This document shows, piece by piece, positions 1 through 8,587 of a stretch of DNA of 64,000 bases. Every line of letters starts with the position of its first letter. The first letter of the stretch is position 1. A program made the translations under genes and the position numbers. A model generated the notes under the pieces. It saw only the letters and a program-made list of their open reading frames with translations. It ran no database searches and was not told where the DNA came from. Source of the stretch: Oscillospiraceae bacterium (lineage in GTDB: Bacteria; Bacillota; Clostridia; Oscillospirales; Oscillospiraceae); contig SVMG01000002.1 in assembly GCA_015067545.1 (NCBI GenBank), positions 186,001-250,000 of the forward strand. The letters run 5' to 3'.

Positions 1-138
1 AAAAGGAGCGGCTCACGGCTTCCGCTGCCCTTTACGCATTTATCATAAAATGCGGTTTTGAACAGCACATCACAAAATTGAAAACAAATCATAAGGAAAT
101 TGTGAACAAGGCCGCAGCCGCTTGTCTCTCTTTGGGGC

Positions 139-164
139 AAAAGGGCCGCCCCGAAGGGCGGCCC
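139..164 (-). terminator. Intrinsic terminator of the ABC importer/lipoprotein operon
   Basis: On the minus strand an 8-bp GGGCCGCC/GGCGGCCC stem with a short loop is followed by TTTTGCC. It lies just past the stop codon of the last lipoprotein gene. The U-run is short, so termination may be partial. I see nothing else convincing in bases 1-138. Confidence 0.6.
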
Positions 165-182
165 ATATGGATAGAAAGGATA

Positions 183-1856
183 TTAACCAACGAAGGTAAC
201 GATGATCTTGAAGATGAATGCTCTCTGAGCAACATCGATGGTGATTGTCTCAGAAGAACCGTCCAGATTAAATGTCAGTGTGGAAGCAGTACCATTATTG
301 GCCAACTGCTGCTCAGCAGAGCCATTGATGCTGACCATGTCAGTACCGCTCTTCCAGCCATGACTCAGAATCTCAACCTTAGCAACCTTCTTGCTGAAAG
401 TCAATACCATCTGGCCATCGACCTTGGAGGTGCCCAGCTTCAGCAGACCTGCAGTGTTTTCAAATTGACCACCGGTACCGTTGCCGTTGTAAACCTTGGT
501 CAGAGAAACTGCAGTCAGACCGCTGCCGGAAGCAGCACCATTGAACACGCTCAATGCGGTATCAGCTGTGATTTCCTTGCCCTTCTCGGTCAGAGAGGAG
601 AAATCAAAGGTCACAGAAGCGCCGGTGGTCACTGCGGGGGAATTGGTTGCAGGGGGGTTGGTTGCGGGAGGTGTGGTGGAACCAGCACCGGCAACAATGT
701 TGGAAACCTGGCAGCCTGCATCGAACTCGATGGTGCCATTGTAGTTCTTGATGGTACCGGTGCAGGTGATGGTATCGCCAACCTTTAGATCCTTGGCGCC
801 GTCGCCCTTCAGGCGGAAGCACATAATGGGCTTGTCTTCCTTGCCGGCGACCTTGATGGTAACGGTGATGTTCTTGTAGCCATCATCCCAGGGAGTGTCC
901 ACAGAGGAGATCACGCCGGTCAGAGTAGCAGCAGCGGACATAGCCTTGCCGTTCTCCAGCGCATAAGCAGCGTCAACGATCTCTGCAGGGGTCTTGCCGG
1001 TGGGATCGTAGCCGGGAGCCTCGGGAGCAGCATCTGCGGAGGGTGCAGTAGCAGCGATGATGTCCACCAAAGAGGTGTGGTCATCGGTCAGCTCGGGGTA
1101 GCAGCCCCAGGAGGAGTAGGAAGTGCTGTAAGCCAGGGTCTTCTTGTCCAGGTTGTTCTGGATCAGGTACTTGCCGTCCTTGACCAGGATGGAGAAAACA
1201 TGACCCTCGGCAGGAGCGGTTGCATCCACATTGAAGCTGTTGTAGGTGCCCTTCAGGTAGAAGTAACGGCCCTGAGCATCCTGAATGGTGAAGCCACCGT
1301 CCACATTCTTAATGGTCAGAACGTCAGCAGCAACATGACCGGAGACCTTGCCGTCAGCAACGGTAACTTCCGTAGCGGTGGGATAGCCGTAGGACTTATC
1401 GGCAGCCAGGGAGCTCATGGTCAGATTGCCGGCCACGATCACATAGGTGCCGTCAGCCAAAGTTGCGGGCAGACCGTCAGCCTTGGGGATAAAGTGGTCG
1501 AAGGAAACGGAAGCTTCCTGGCCCTCAGCGTTCTTCAGAGTTGCAGTCAGCTTGTAGTTGACATCCTCGGTAGAGGGGGTGAGTTTAACCGCAACCATGT
1601 TGTTCTCAGCGGACTCGATCTTGACATTTTCTGTCTTGTCAACAGTCCAGGTGATGGGGTAGGTTACATCGTTGATGCGGACCTGGCCGACCACAGTGTA
1701 GTCAACAGCAGTCTTGGCTTCGGCGTCTTTGTACATGGTGTACAGATATTCCTTTGCGGAATTCAGACCTGCGTCTTCTTTAACCTCGGGTGCACAGCCG
1801 GCGAAGCAGCCGATCACCATGGCCAGGAGCAGCAGCGCGGAAATTACTTTTTTCAT
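183..1856 (-). CDS. Exported lipoprotein with OB-fold-like domain
   Basis: A 557-residue surface lipoprotein. The signal peptide ends in a lipobox (FAGC, Cys21). An Ig-like region follows (about 50-130), then a beta-rich region (about 130-270), an OB-fold-like nucleic-acid-binding module (about 285-390), a Thr/Pro-rich linker with TNPPATN-type repeats (about 395-415) and a C-terminal beta domain. No catalytic motif is visible. It is the last gene of the minus-strand operon, 19 bp after the thermonuclease lipoprotein, whose OB-fold region resembles its own. A role in capturing extracellular nucleic acid or a related ligand at the cell surface is inference from that neighbour. The domain limits are my reading and could be off by tens of residues. 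Confidence 0.75.
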   Translation of the reverse strand: MKKVISALLLLAMVIGCFAGCAPEVKEDAGLNSAKEYLYTMYKDAEAKTAVDYTVVGQVRINDVTYPITWTVDKTENVKIESAENNMVAVKLTPSTEDVNYKLTATLKNAEGQEASVSFDHFIPKADGLPATLADGTYVIVAGNLTMSSLAADKSYGYPTATEVTVADGKVSGHVAADVLTIKNVDGGFTIQDAQGRYFYLKGTYNSFNVDATAPAEGHVFSILVKDGKYLIQNNLDKKTLAYSTSYSSWGCYPELTDDHTSLVDIIAATAPSADAAPEAPGYDPTGKTPAEIVDAAYALENGKAMSAAATLTGVISSVDTPWDDGYKNITVTIKVAGKEDKPIMCFRLKGDGAKDLKVGDTITCTGTIKNYNGTIEFDAGCQVSNIVAGAGSTTPPATNPPATNSPAVTTGASVTFDFSSLTEKGKEITADTALSVFNGAASGSGLTAVSLTKVYNGNGTGGQFENTAGLLKLGTSKVDGQMVLTFSKKVAKVEILSHGWKSGTDMVSINGSAEQQLANNGTASTLTFNLDGSSETITIDVAQRAFIFKIIVTFVG

Positions 1857-1875
1857 AACTGAATCTCCTTTTTAT

Positions 1876-3204
1876 TTAATGAACAGTGATATAGTTGTCG
1901 TCCATGACCTTGATCTGATAGTCACCGTCGAAGCAGTCCACGATGCCCTTGACATCAATGGTCTTGCCCTGGAAGGCATCGGCAGTAATCACATTGCCGT
2001 TATCGTCAGTCAGAACGATGGTGCGCACATCAATGGTCACGCCGTTTGCCTCACAGGTGAGGGTCATCGCGCCATCGGAGTTGGCATTGTCGCTTTGGGT
2101 GGTATAAACGCGCTTGACATACAGATCCCTCATCTCAATGGAGGTGCCCATGGCCAGCTCGGCATAGTCGTAGGTCTTGGTGGTCACTTCCTCGGTCTCG
2201 GGATCGGCCATTTCCACATCCACCTTACCCTCGGCAAAGGTCTTGGGATCGGTCAGGACAAAGGCAGGCTCATTGCCGTCGCTGAGCTTTCTCACATCGT
2301 CAGCCTGGGGAATGAAATCGCTGTAAGTCATGCCGGAGATCTGCCAGGAGCCCTGGAACTCAGAAACATTACCTGCGATCCGAACCTCGCTGCCCACCTT
2401 GACCAGGTGCATGCCGCCGAAGTTGAAGCCGTAGTAGGCATACATGCCGTAGTACAGGCCGGTTTCCGGATCCTGTGCCTCGATGTAGAAGCCGTTGTTG
2501 TAGTGCATGGTGATCACGCCGGTGACGGCCACCTTTGCACCGTTATAGCTGGCAACATTGGTGCGCAGCTCCTTCAGATCGATCTCTGTGGCAGCGCCAT
2601 AGAAGAAATTGGGGTCCTTTTGGCCTGAGAAGACATTCTTCTTCAGCGCCTTTGCCTGGTTCAGCGCAGCGGTACAGGTGGTACCGTAGCGGTTGTTGGC
2701 AGAGCTGGAGGCGATGGCCAGGCCTTCCTGCAGCAGCTCGATGTTCAGATTGCGGTAATCGCTGGCGCCCTTGGGCTTATACCAGATCCATACCAGGTAG
2801 CGGCCGCCGGTGGAGTCCGCATCCCATTTCTCGCTGTCAGATTCGATGATGATGGACTCAGCGCCGGACAGCTTTTCCTTGGTGAAGGCAGCTGCGGTCT
2901 TGCCATATTCCTCGATCTTGCCGGTGGATTCGGGGGTGTTGACGGCCAGGAACCGGGCCTTCAGCACACCGCCCTCGATTTGCTGGCTGTTGAAATGGAC
3001 GGTATCGCCGTCAATAAACAGCTTGACGGAAACCTCTTCCTGCTTGGTGCCGCTGCCCTTGTTCAGCTTGATGGAAGATGCGTAATCCACTTCCTGAACC
3101 TGGGCGTCACCGCCGGGATTATCCGACGGTGAGCTGGGGGTACAGCCTGCCAACAGGCAGAACACAAGCAGAAGAGCTACGATTTTCAAAACGCTCTTGC
3201 TCAT
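1876..3204 (-). CDS. Lipoprotein thermonuclease (SNase-like) with C-terminal OB folds
   Basis: A 442-residue lipoprotein (LAGC lipobox, Cys21). Residues about 55-195 form a staphylococcal-nuclease (TNase) domain: FIDGDT (Asp65, Asp67), Arg84, TPE (Glu92) and GGR (Arg135) match the metal- and phosphate-binding residues of the family. The usual Asp of the 'VDTPE' motif is Asn89 here, so calcium binding may differ. Two OB-fold-like modules follow (about 205-300 and 345-440), an arrangement reminiscent of secreted nucleases such as YhcR. It probably cleaves DNA or RNA outside the cell. Its ATG overlaps the stop codon of the solute-binding protein gene by one base, so the two are translationally linked. 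Confidence 0.85.
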   Translation of the reverse strand: MSKSVLKIVALLLVFCLLAGCTPSSPSDNPGGDAQVQEVDYASSIKLNKGSGTKQEEVSVKLFIDGDTVHFNSQQIEGGVLKARFLAVNTPESTGKIEEYGKTAAAFTKEKLSGAESIIIESDSEKWDADSTGGRYLVWIWYKPKGASDYRNLNIELLQEGLAIASSSANNRYGTTCTAALNQAKALKKNVFSGQKDPNFFYGAATEIDLKELRTNVASYNGAKVAVTGVITMHYNNGFYIEAQDPETGLYYGMYAYYGFNFGGMHLVKVGSEVRIAGNVSEFQGSWQISGMTYSDFIPQADDVRKLSDGNEPAFVLTDPKTFAEGKVDVEMADPETEEVTTKTYDYAELAMGTSIEMRDLYVKRVYTTQSDNANSDGAMTLTCEANGVTIDVRTIVLTDDNGNVITADAFQGKTIDVKGIVDCFDGDYQIKVMDDNYITVH

Positions 3205-4616
3205 TACTTCTTACAATTGTTGATGGCTTCCTGGAAGATCTGGTCGATCAGCGCATCCAGATTGCCGCCGTCATCCTTGGTGAAGGCAGCCTGGATCAGA
3301 GTACCAACCTCGTCACGGGCATCGGCAGAGCCGTTGAAAGCGGGAGAGGTGTAGTAAGCATTGGCCTGCTCCATGCAGATCTTTGCGGACAGGTAAGCAA
3401 TGTTGTCATAGCCGTCAGCCTTTTCCATCTTTTCCTTGTAGGTGGGATGGTCAGCAACGGACTTCAGAACGGGAACGTAACCGGAAGCATCGGAGAAGGC
3501 AGCCTGGAAGTTGACATTGGTGGTCAGGAACTTCACGAACAGCCAGGAAGCGATGACCTCCTGAGGATTGGAATCCTTGAAGATGCAGACGCTGGGGCCC
3601 TGGGAAATAACCTTGGGGTTATTGGCATCTACCTGGGGAATGGTGGTGATACCCACTTCAAACGGATACTCGCCCTTGTCGTTGGCCTGGGGACGCTGAT
3701 GCTTGGCACCGGCGGAGGAGCCGATGGACATGTAGCTGCGCTGGCCGGTGGTAGCGGTGAACAGACCGGAGGTGTAAGCACCGTAGATCTCCTGAGTGGT
3801 CACATATTCCTTCTGATACCACTCGCGGAAGCGCTTGACGAATGCCTTGTTCTCAGCATTGTCGAACAGGTAGTGCTCGCCGGTAGCGCTGGTGTAGTCG
3901 GTACCCAGCTGCTCGCACATGGTGATAAACCAGTTGGACTCGGAGTCATAGCCCAGAGGAATGGAGGTGGGGTCGATCTTCTTGATCTGCTCGCAGACCT
4001 TTTCCAGCTCGTCCCAGGTCTTGGGAACCTGCAGGTTGTTCTCGGTGAAGAAGGTCTTGTTGTAGTACAGAACCTCGGTGGACTTGGAGAAGGGCAGGGT
4101 GTACATCTTGCCGTCGCCGAACTCCTTGCCTTCGTTGTAGTAGCCTTCGATGAAGTCAGCCTTCTGTGCATCGGTCAGGCCCAGAGTTTCGGTGGTGCCA
4201 TCGTTGCGGGTGATGGTGATGTCGCTGGCGATCAGATCGTCCAGAGTGACAACAGCCTTTGCCACGTTGTACAGGGCCACATGGTCGGGGTAGCAGTAAG
4301 CGATGTTGGGCTGGTTGCCGACGGTCAGCTCAGTCTTGATCTGGTCGCGGACATCCTCATAGCCGCCCACCTGCTCATGCACGACAGTGATGTTGGGGTA
4401 CAGCTTGTTGAATTCAACGATGAATGCATCCAGAACTGCACGCAGGGGCTCGCCCATGGTGTGGTAGAAGTTGATGGTCACGGCGCTGCCGTCATAACCA
4501 CCCTCGGGGATCACAAAGTCGCTGGCCAGAACATTGTTCTGCTTGTTGCAGCCGGACATCATGCCGATGCCCAGGAGCATAGTGACCAGCAGGAGAATTG
4601 CTACGATCTTTTTCAT
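3204..4616 (-). CDS. ABC transporter extracellular solute-binding lipoprotein (family 1)
   Basis: A 470-residue receptor lipoprotein for the adjacent importer, with an MSGC lipobox (Cys23). The mature protein has the two-lobed family 1 (COG1653, UgpB/MalE-like) pattern: an early VTINFYH strand, then GNQPNIAYCYPDHVALY and the TWDELEKVCEQIKK segment typical of sugar and glycerol-phosphate receptors. A TTG two codons upstream is in frame, but I chose ATG at 4616 because GGAAA lies at a suitable distance. It precedes the thermonuclease lipoprotein and follows the MalG-like permease by 54 bp. The ligand cannot be read from the sequence; a nucleoside or sugar-phosphate ligand is a guess from the nuclease gene. 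Confidence 0.88.
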   Translation of the reverse strand: MKKIVAILLLVTMLLGIGMMSGCNKQNNVLASDFVIPEGGYDGSAVTINFYHTMGEPLRAVLDAFIVEFNKLYPNITVVHEQVGGYEDVRDQIKTELTVGNQPNIAYCYPDHVALYNVAKAVVTLDDLIASDITITRNDGTTETLGLTDAQKADFIEGYYNEGKEFGDGKMYTLPFSKSTEVLYYNKTFFTENNLQVPKTWDELEKVCEQIKKIDPTSIPLGYDSESNWFITMCEQLGTDYTSATGEHYLFDNAENKAFVKRFREWYQKEYVTTQEIYGAYTSGLFTATTGQRSYMSIGSSAGAKHQRPQANDKGEYPFEVGITTIPQVDANNPKVISQGPSVCIFKDSNPQEVIASWLFVKFLTTNVNFQAAFSDASGYVPVLKSVADHPTYKEKMEKADGYDNIAYLSAKICMEQANAYYTSPAFNGSADARDEVGTLIQAAFTKDDGGNLDALIDQIFQEAINNCKK

Positions 4617-4670
4617 GGTCAAAATTTCCTTTCTTGCTTGTATGTTTATGTGTTAAGACCTGGCGGTCGA

Positions 4671-5567
4671 TTAACCCTTGATGCCGCTGCGGCTGACGCC
4701 CTGCATGATATACTTACGCAGGAACAGGAAGACCAAAAACAGCGGAGCGGAGACGATGGCAACTGCGGCCATCTGCACGGGATAGTCCACATCACCGGTG
4801 GTGGTGGTAAATGCGTTACGCAAACCGTTGGTGATCAGGCGGTGGGCGTCGTCATTGGCGACCAGGCGGGGCCACACATAGGAGTTCCATGCACCCATCA
4901 TTTTCAGAATGGTGATGGAGATCAGTGTGGGCATTGCCAGAGGAACCATGACCTTCCACAAATACTTCAGATCGCCGCAGCCGTCCACCTTCGCTGCCAG
5001 ATACAGCTCATTGGGGATCTGCAGGAAGTTCTGGCGCAGCAGGTAGATATAGAACACGCTGACCAGGAACGGTACGATCAGAACGGTAAAGGACTTCATC
5101 CAGCCGAAATCGTTAACGGTGGCATAGTTGGTAATGGTGAACAGCTCGCCGGGGATCATCATGGTGGCCAGCAGTGCGCCGAACATCATATCCTTGCCTT
5201 TGAATTCCAGCCGGGCAAAGGCAAAGGCGGACAGAACGGTGATCACCAGGGAAAGCAATGTGGAAACGATGCCCACATAGGCCGTGTTCATAAACAGCTG
5301 ACCCAGATCTGCGGTGTCGAAAGCCTTTGCGTAGTTGGCCCAGATGATCTTCTGGGGCCACAGGGTGGGAACATTGAAGCGGTATTCATCCAGGGACTTC
5401 AGAGAGGAAATGATCATCCAGTAGAAGGGGAACAGCACGATCAGAGCCATTACGCCCAAAAACAGGTAGGTGAAGCTCTTTACCAGCACCCGCATCACTC
5501 TCTGCTGGGCAGAGACCTGCTGCAGGTCCTGCTCGTGCATTACAATACTGTCTTTTTTCTTAGCCAT
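4671..5567 (-). CDS. ABC sugar transporter permease, MalG/UgpE type
   Basis: A 298-residue inner-membrane permease with about six hydrophobic segments. The cytoplasmic EAA loop appears around residues 190-210 as ELYLAAKVDGCGDLKYLWKVMVPLAMP, shown here in outline: Glu-Ala-Ala replaced by Leu-Ala-Ala, then the conserved Asp-Gly. This loop docks on the ATPase. The length is usual for the family. A strong GGAGGTG site precedes the ATG. It follows the MalF-type permease by 11 bp, and together they form the heterodimeric channel of the importer. Confidence 0.9.
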   Translation of the reverse strand: MAKKKDSIVMHEQDLQQVSAQQRVMRVLVKSFTYLFLGVMALIVLFPFYWMIISSLKSLDEYRFNVPTLWPQKIIWANYAKAFDTADLGQLFMNTAYVGIVSTLLSLVITVLSAFAFARLEFKGKDMMFGALLATMMIPGELFTITNYATVNDFGWMKSFTVLIVPFLVSVFYIYLLRQNFLQIPNELYLAAKVDGCGDLKYLWKVMVPLAMPTLISITILKMMGAWNSYVWPRLVANDDAHRLITNGLRNAFTTTTGDVDYPVQMAAVAIVSAPLFLVFLFLRKYIMQGVSRSGIKG

Positions 5568-5578
5568 AATGCACCTCC

Positions 5579-6517
5579 TCAGAAATGGACGCGCTTCTTG
5601 CTGACCTGAAGGTTGATCATGGTAACAACAAGAATGATGCCGAACAGGATCAGTGCCGCAGCACTGGCGTCACCGTAGTTCATATCGGGCAGAACCTCGT
5701 AGATATAGCCGACCATGGTATTCAGGCTGCCGGCATCGCCTACGGGGCCCATCTTTTCGCCGAAAATACCCACGATGCTGGAGTATTCCTTGAAGCCGCC
5801 GATGAAACCGGTGATGATAACATAGGCCAGCATGGGGGAAAGCAGGGGTACGGTGATCTTGGTCAGCACTCTCCAGCGGGGGGTGCCGTCCACACGGGCT
5901 GCGTCATAATACTGCTTGTTGATGGACTGCAGGCCGCCCAGCAGGATCAGGATCTTGAAGGGCAGAGCATTCCAGATGATATAGATCGTCATGACCGCAA
6001 TGTTTGCTTCGTAGCTGGACTGGGCATTGATCCAGTTGACGGGTTCGCCGCCGAAGAACATGATCACATTGTTGATGATGCCCCAGCTCTCTGCCCGTGC
6101 GCCGTCGGGGCTCAGGCCGATGATGTTGAACATCGCGGCGAAGACCATGCCGATGGCGATGGAGTTGGTCACATAGGGCAGGAAGAAGATGGTCTGCAGG
6201 AACTTCTGCAGGGGTTTGATGGAGTTCAGTGCCACCGCGATCAGCAGGGCGAGAATTGTGGAAAGCGGAACTGTCAGCACAGTCAGAAGCATGGTGTTCT
6301 TCAGGCAGGTGAGAAAATCACCGTACTTCAGCACATTTACAAAGTTGCCGATGCCAATGTTGAACTGCTGGCCGGTCAGGACACCCAGTGCATTGTAGCC
6401 TTCCATGAAGGCGATGCGCACGGTGTTGATGATGGGCCACACAGTAAAGATCAGCAGCAGAACGATTGCCGGTGACAGGTAGAGCCAGGCTTTCCATTGA
6501 TGTTTGCTATCTACCAT
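5579..6517 (-). CDS. ABC sugar transporter permease, MalF/UgpA type
   Basis: A 312-residue permease that partners the MalG-type protein. Six or so hydrophobic spans begin with AWLYLSPAIVLLLIFTVWP, the classic first helix of this family. The EAA-type loop is visible as QYYDAARVDGTPRWRVL (about residues 205-220), with the conserved Ala-Ala and Gly. The stop codon is 11 bp from the next permease gene, and the start is 11 bp after the ATPase stop, so all three are one transcript. Substrate unknown. Confidence 0.9.
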   Translation of the reverse strand: MVDSKHQWKAWLYLSPAIVLLLIFTVWPIINTVRIAFMEGYNALGVLTGQQFNIGIGNFVNVLKYGDFLTCLKNTMLLTVLTVPLSTILALLIAVALNSIKPLQKFLQTIFFLPYVTNSIAIGMVFAAMFNIIGLSPDGARAESWGIINNVIMFFGGEPVNWINAQSSYEANIAVMTIYIIWNALPFKILILLGGLQSINKQYYDAARVDGTPRWRVLTKITVPLLSPMLAYVIITGFIGGFKEYSSIVGIFGEKMGPVGDAGSLNTMVGYIYEVLPDMNYGDASAAALILFGIILVVTMINLQVSKKRVHF

Positions 6518-6528
6518 ATTTCGTCACC

Positions 6529-7623
6529 TCAAAAATAGATTCTCTCTTCGGTTTCCTTGTTGAAGATGAAGACCTTGTGTGCCTTCAGCGCATACTTGAC
6601 ATTCTCGGCAGTCACGTCCACCTTGTTGTCAGCGTTGATAATGGAGCGGATCACGGGATTCTGGGAAGCAGCGTTCTCGGAGACGATGCTCACGTCGCGG
6701 CCCATGACTTCCACGCTACTGAGCTTGCAGGTCAGAGGACCGTTCTCATCCAGCACGAAGCCCTCGGGACGGATGCCCACGGTGACCTCCTGATCGGCAA
6801 CGCCGGCAACATCCAAAACAGCTTCCTCGGCGATGTACAGCTTACCGTCCTTAACAGCGCCGTCAAACACATTGATGGGAGGCGTGCCCAGGAACTTGGC
6901 AACGAACAGGTTCACAGGATTGTCGTAAACATCCTGAGGAGCACCGATCTGCTGCACAACGCCCAGCTTCATAACCACGATCATATCGGAAATGGACATA
7001 GCCTCTTCCTGGTCGTGGGTAACAAAGATGGTGGTGATGCCGGTCTCGCGCTGAATGCGGCGGATCTCCTCACGGGTCTGCAGTCTCAGACGTGCATCCA
7101 GGTTGGAAAGAGGCTCGTCCAGCAGCAGAACACGGGGCATCTTGACCAGCGCACGGGCGATCGCCACACGCTGCTGCTGACCGCCGGACATTTCGCCGGG
7201 CTTGCGGTCCATCAGATCCTCGATCTGCACCAGCTTGGCAGCATAATATGCCCGCTCCAGCATTTCCTGCTTGGACATCTTGTCAGCGCCCTTCAGGTTC
7301 TGCAGAGGGAAGAGGATATTCTGCTTCACAGTCATGTGGGGGTACAGAGCGTAGTTCTGGAACACCAGGCCAACGCCGCGGTTTTCGGTGGGAAGATTGG
7401 TAACATCGTCATCACCGAAGAAGATCTTGCCGCCGGTGGGCTTCTGCAGGCCGCTGATCATGTACAGCGTGGTGGATTTACCACAGCCGGAGGGTCCCAG
7501 CAGGCCGATGAGCTTTCCATCCGGGATCTCGAAGGTGAAATCGTTGACAGCAACGACTTCCTTACCTGCCTTCTTATCCCGGCTGGGGAAGATCTTTGTC
7601 AGATTCTGCAAAACAACTTTCAT
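6529..7623 (-). CDS. ABC transporter ATP-binding protein, MsmK/UgpC/MalK type
   Basis: A 364-residue ATPase that powers the importer. Visible motifs are Walker A GPSGCGKST (about residues 43-51), signature MSGGQQQR, Walker B LLLDEPLSNLD and the switch histidine in FVTHDQEEA. About 110 residues after the nucleotide-binding domain form the MalK-like regulatory/OB domain (for example VTVGIRPEGF). It is the first gene of the operon, which is less usual than the receptor-first order. The 65 bp upstream are very AT-rich, but I could not place a convincing -35/-10 pair there. Confidence 0.92.
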   Translation of the reverse strand: MKVVLQNLTKIFPSRDKKAGKEVVAVNDFTFEIPDGKLIGLLGPSGCGKSTTLYMISGLQKPTGGKIFFGDDDVTNLPTENRGVGLVFQNYALYPHMTVKQNILFPLQNLKGADKMSKQEMLERAYYAAKLVQIEDLMDRKPGEMSGGQQQRVAIARALVKMPRVLLLDEPLSNLDARLRLQTREEIRRIQRETGITTIFVTHDQEEAMSISDMIVVMKLGVVQQIGAPQDVYDNPVNLFVAKFLGTPPINVFDGAVKDGKLYIAEEAVLDVAGVADQEVTVGIRPEGFVLDENGPLTCKLSSVEVMGRDVSIVSENAASQNPVIRSIINADNKVDVTAENVKYALKAHKVFIFNKETEERIYF

Positions 7624-7688
7624 ATAAATCCCTTTCCTATATAAAAAATTATTTTTTATTTTTATGACATTCCGACAGGGTTATGGGA

Positions 7689-8456
7689 TCATGCCTCATC
7701 GGATGTCTTATCTGCATAGATTTCTGCGTGATAGGCCTCCATGGCCTCCAGGCTGTCAAAGATCATTTGACTGCTCAGATCCACCGCAACGGTGCAGGCC
7801 ATAATATCGTGGATCCCGGTCTTGTTACGGGTAGCCAGGGGAACGATGAGCTGTGCCAGCAAAACCGCCACTCCCAGGAAAAACAGCGGACCGCCTATGC
7901 CCACAAACAGCATGACAGCCGAAAGCAGCGGGATCATGGTCTCCACGGTGCATTTTCCCAGGACCGTCCGGGCAAACATCATAAACGGCGTGACCTTCAC
8001 ACCGTCCTTGCGCATCAGCGCCACGCCGAAGCACTTTTTGCCCAGGGTCTGTCCGTTTTTCAGCAACAGCGGAATCACAAATTCCAGTATGACATAGGCA
8101 CACAGGACGCTCAAAGACAGCATGGCAAAAATATTGATCGCCACAGTCTCCAGCAGGGCCAGTGCTGCCTCGTCCTGATTCAGCGCATTGCTGATCTCCA
8201 GACTGATCTTTTCCGCAGCTTCCTTTTCTGCATCCGTCATCTTCTCATACTCTTCTGCAGGAATGTTCCAATGACCGCCGTACTGCTGCTCATACTGTGC
8301 GATGATTCCATCGATTTCTTCCACATGGGGCGTCACGGGAAAGACCCGGGACCACAAAACCAGAAAACCTGTCATCACCACCAGCAGCAGGATCATATCC
8401 AGGACCCATGCCGGGATGCGCTTAAGCATGCTTGCTCTTTGAATATCGTAGTTCAT
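7689..8456 (-). CDS. RDD family membrane protein
   Basis: A 255-residue membrane protein of the RDD family (PF06271). An Arg near the first helix (KRIPAWVLDMILLLVV), a central cytoplasmic or exposed acidic helix-rich insert (about residues 50-115) and later helices with GQTLGKKCFGVALMRKDG, a hallmark of the family, are visible. RDD proteins have been linked to ion transport in a few cases, but the function here is unknown. It stands alone: 66 bp separate it from the importer operon downstream and 131 bp from the PHP gene upstream. Confidence 0.8.
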   Translation of the reverse strand: MNYDIQRASMLKRIPAWVLDMILLLVVMTGFLVLWSRVFPVTPHVEEIDGIIAQYEQQYGGHWNIPAEEYEKMTDAEKEAAEKISLEISNALNQDEAALALLETVAINIFAMLSLSVLCAYVILEFVIPLLLKNGQTLGKKCFGVALMRKDGVKVTPFMMFARTVLGKCTVETMIPLLSAVMLFVGIGGPLFFLGVAVLLAQLIVPLATRNKTGIHDIMACTVAVDLSSQMIFDSLEAMEAYHAEIYADKTSDEA

Positions 8457-8523
8457 TCTTTTCCCTCCGGGGATCTGTGCGCCAACGGACGCATGAAATG
8501 ACTTTGCTTTTACAGCACTTAGT

Positions 8524-8529
8524 AGTATA
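8524..8529 (-). promoter_or_regulatory. Probable promoter of the RDD gene (extended -10)
   Basis: On the minus strand TATACT is preceded by TGC (an extended -10, TGnTATACT), 68 bp upstream of the RDD start codon. The -35 region 17 bp upstream (TGGATT) is weak, which fits an extended -10 promoter. Confidence 0.5.
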
Positions 8530-8587
8530 GCATAAGTTCTTACAAAAATCCACAGTAAATTACAGAACTTTCCATGTATTTTGCAGA

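Noticed and set aside
3078..5609. 843-codon open frame on the plus strand opposite the ABC receptor and permease genes
   Set aside because: It covers real, well-recognised minus-strand genes; its composition (His, Gln, Gly, Asp rich) is typical of an antisense frame of GC-rich-third-position genes.
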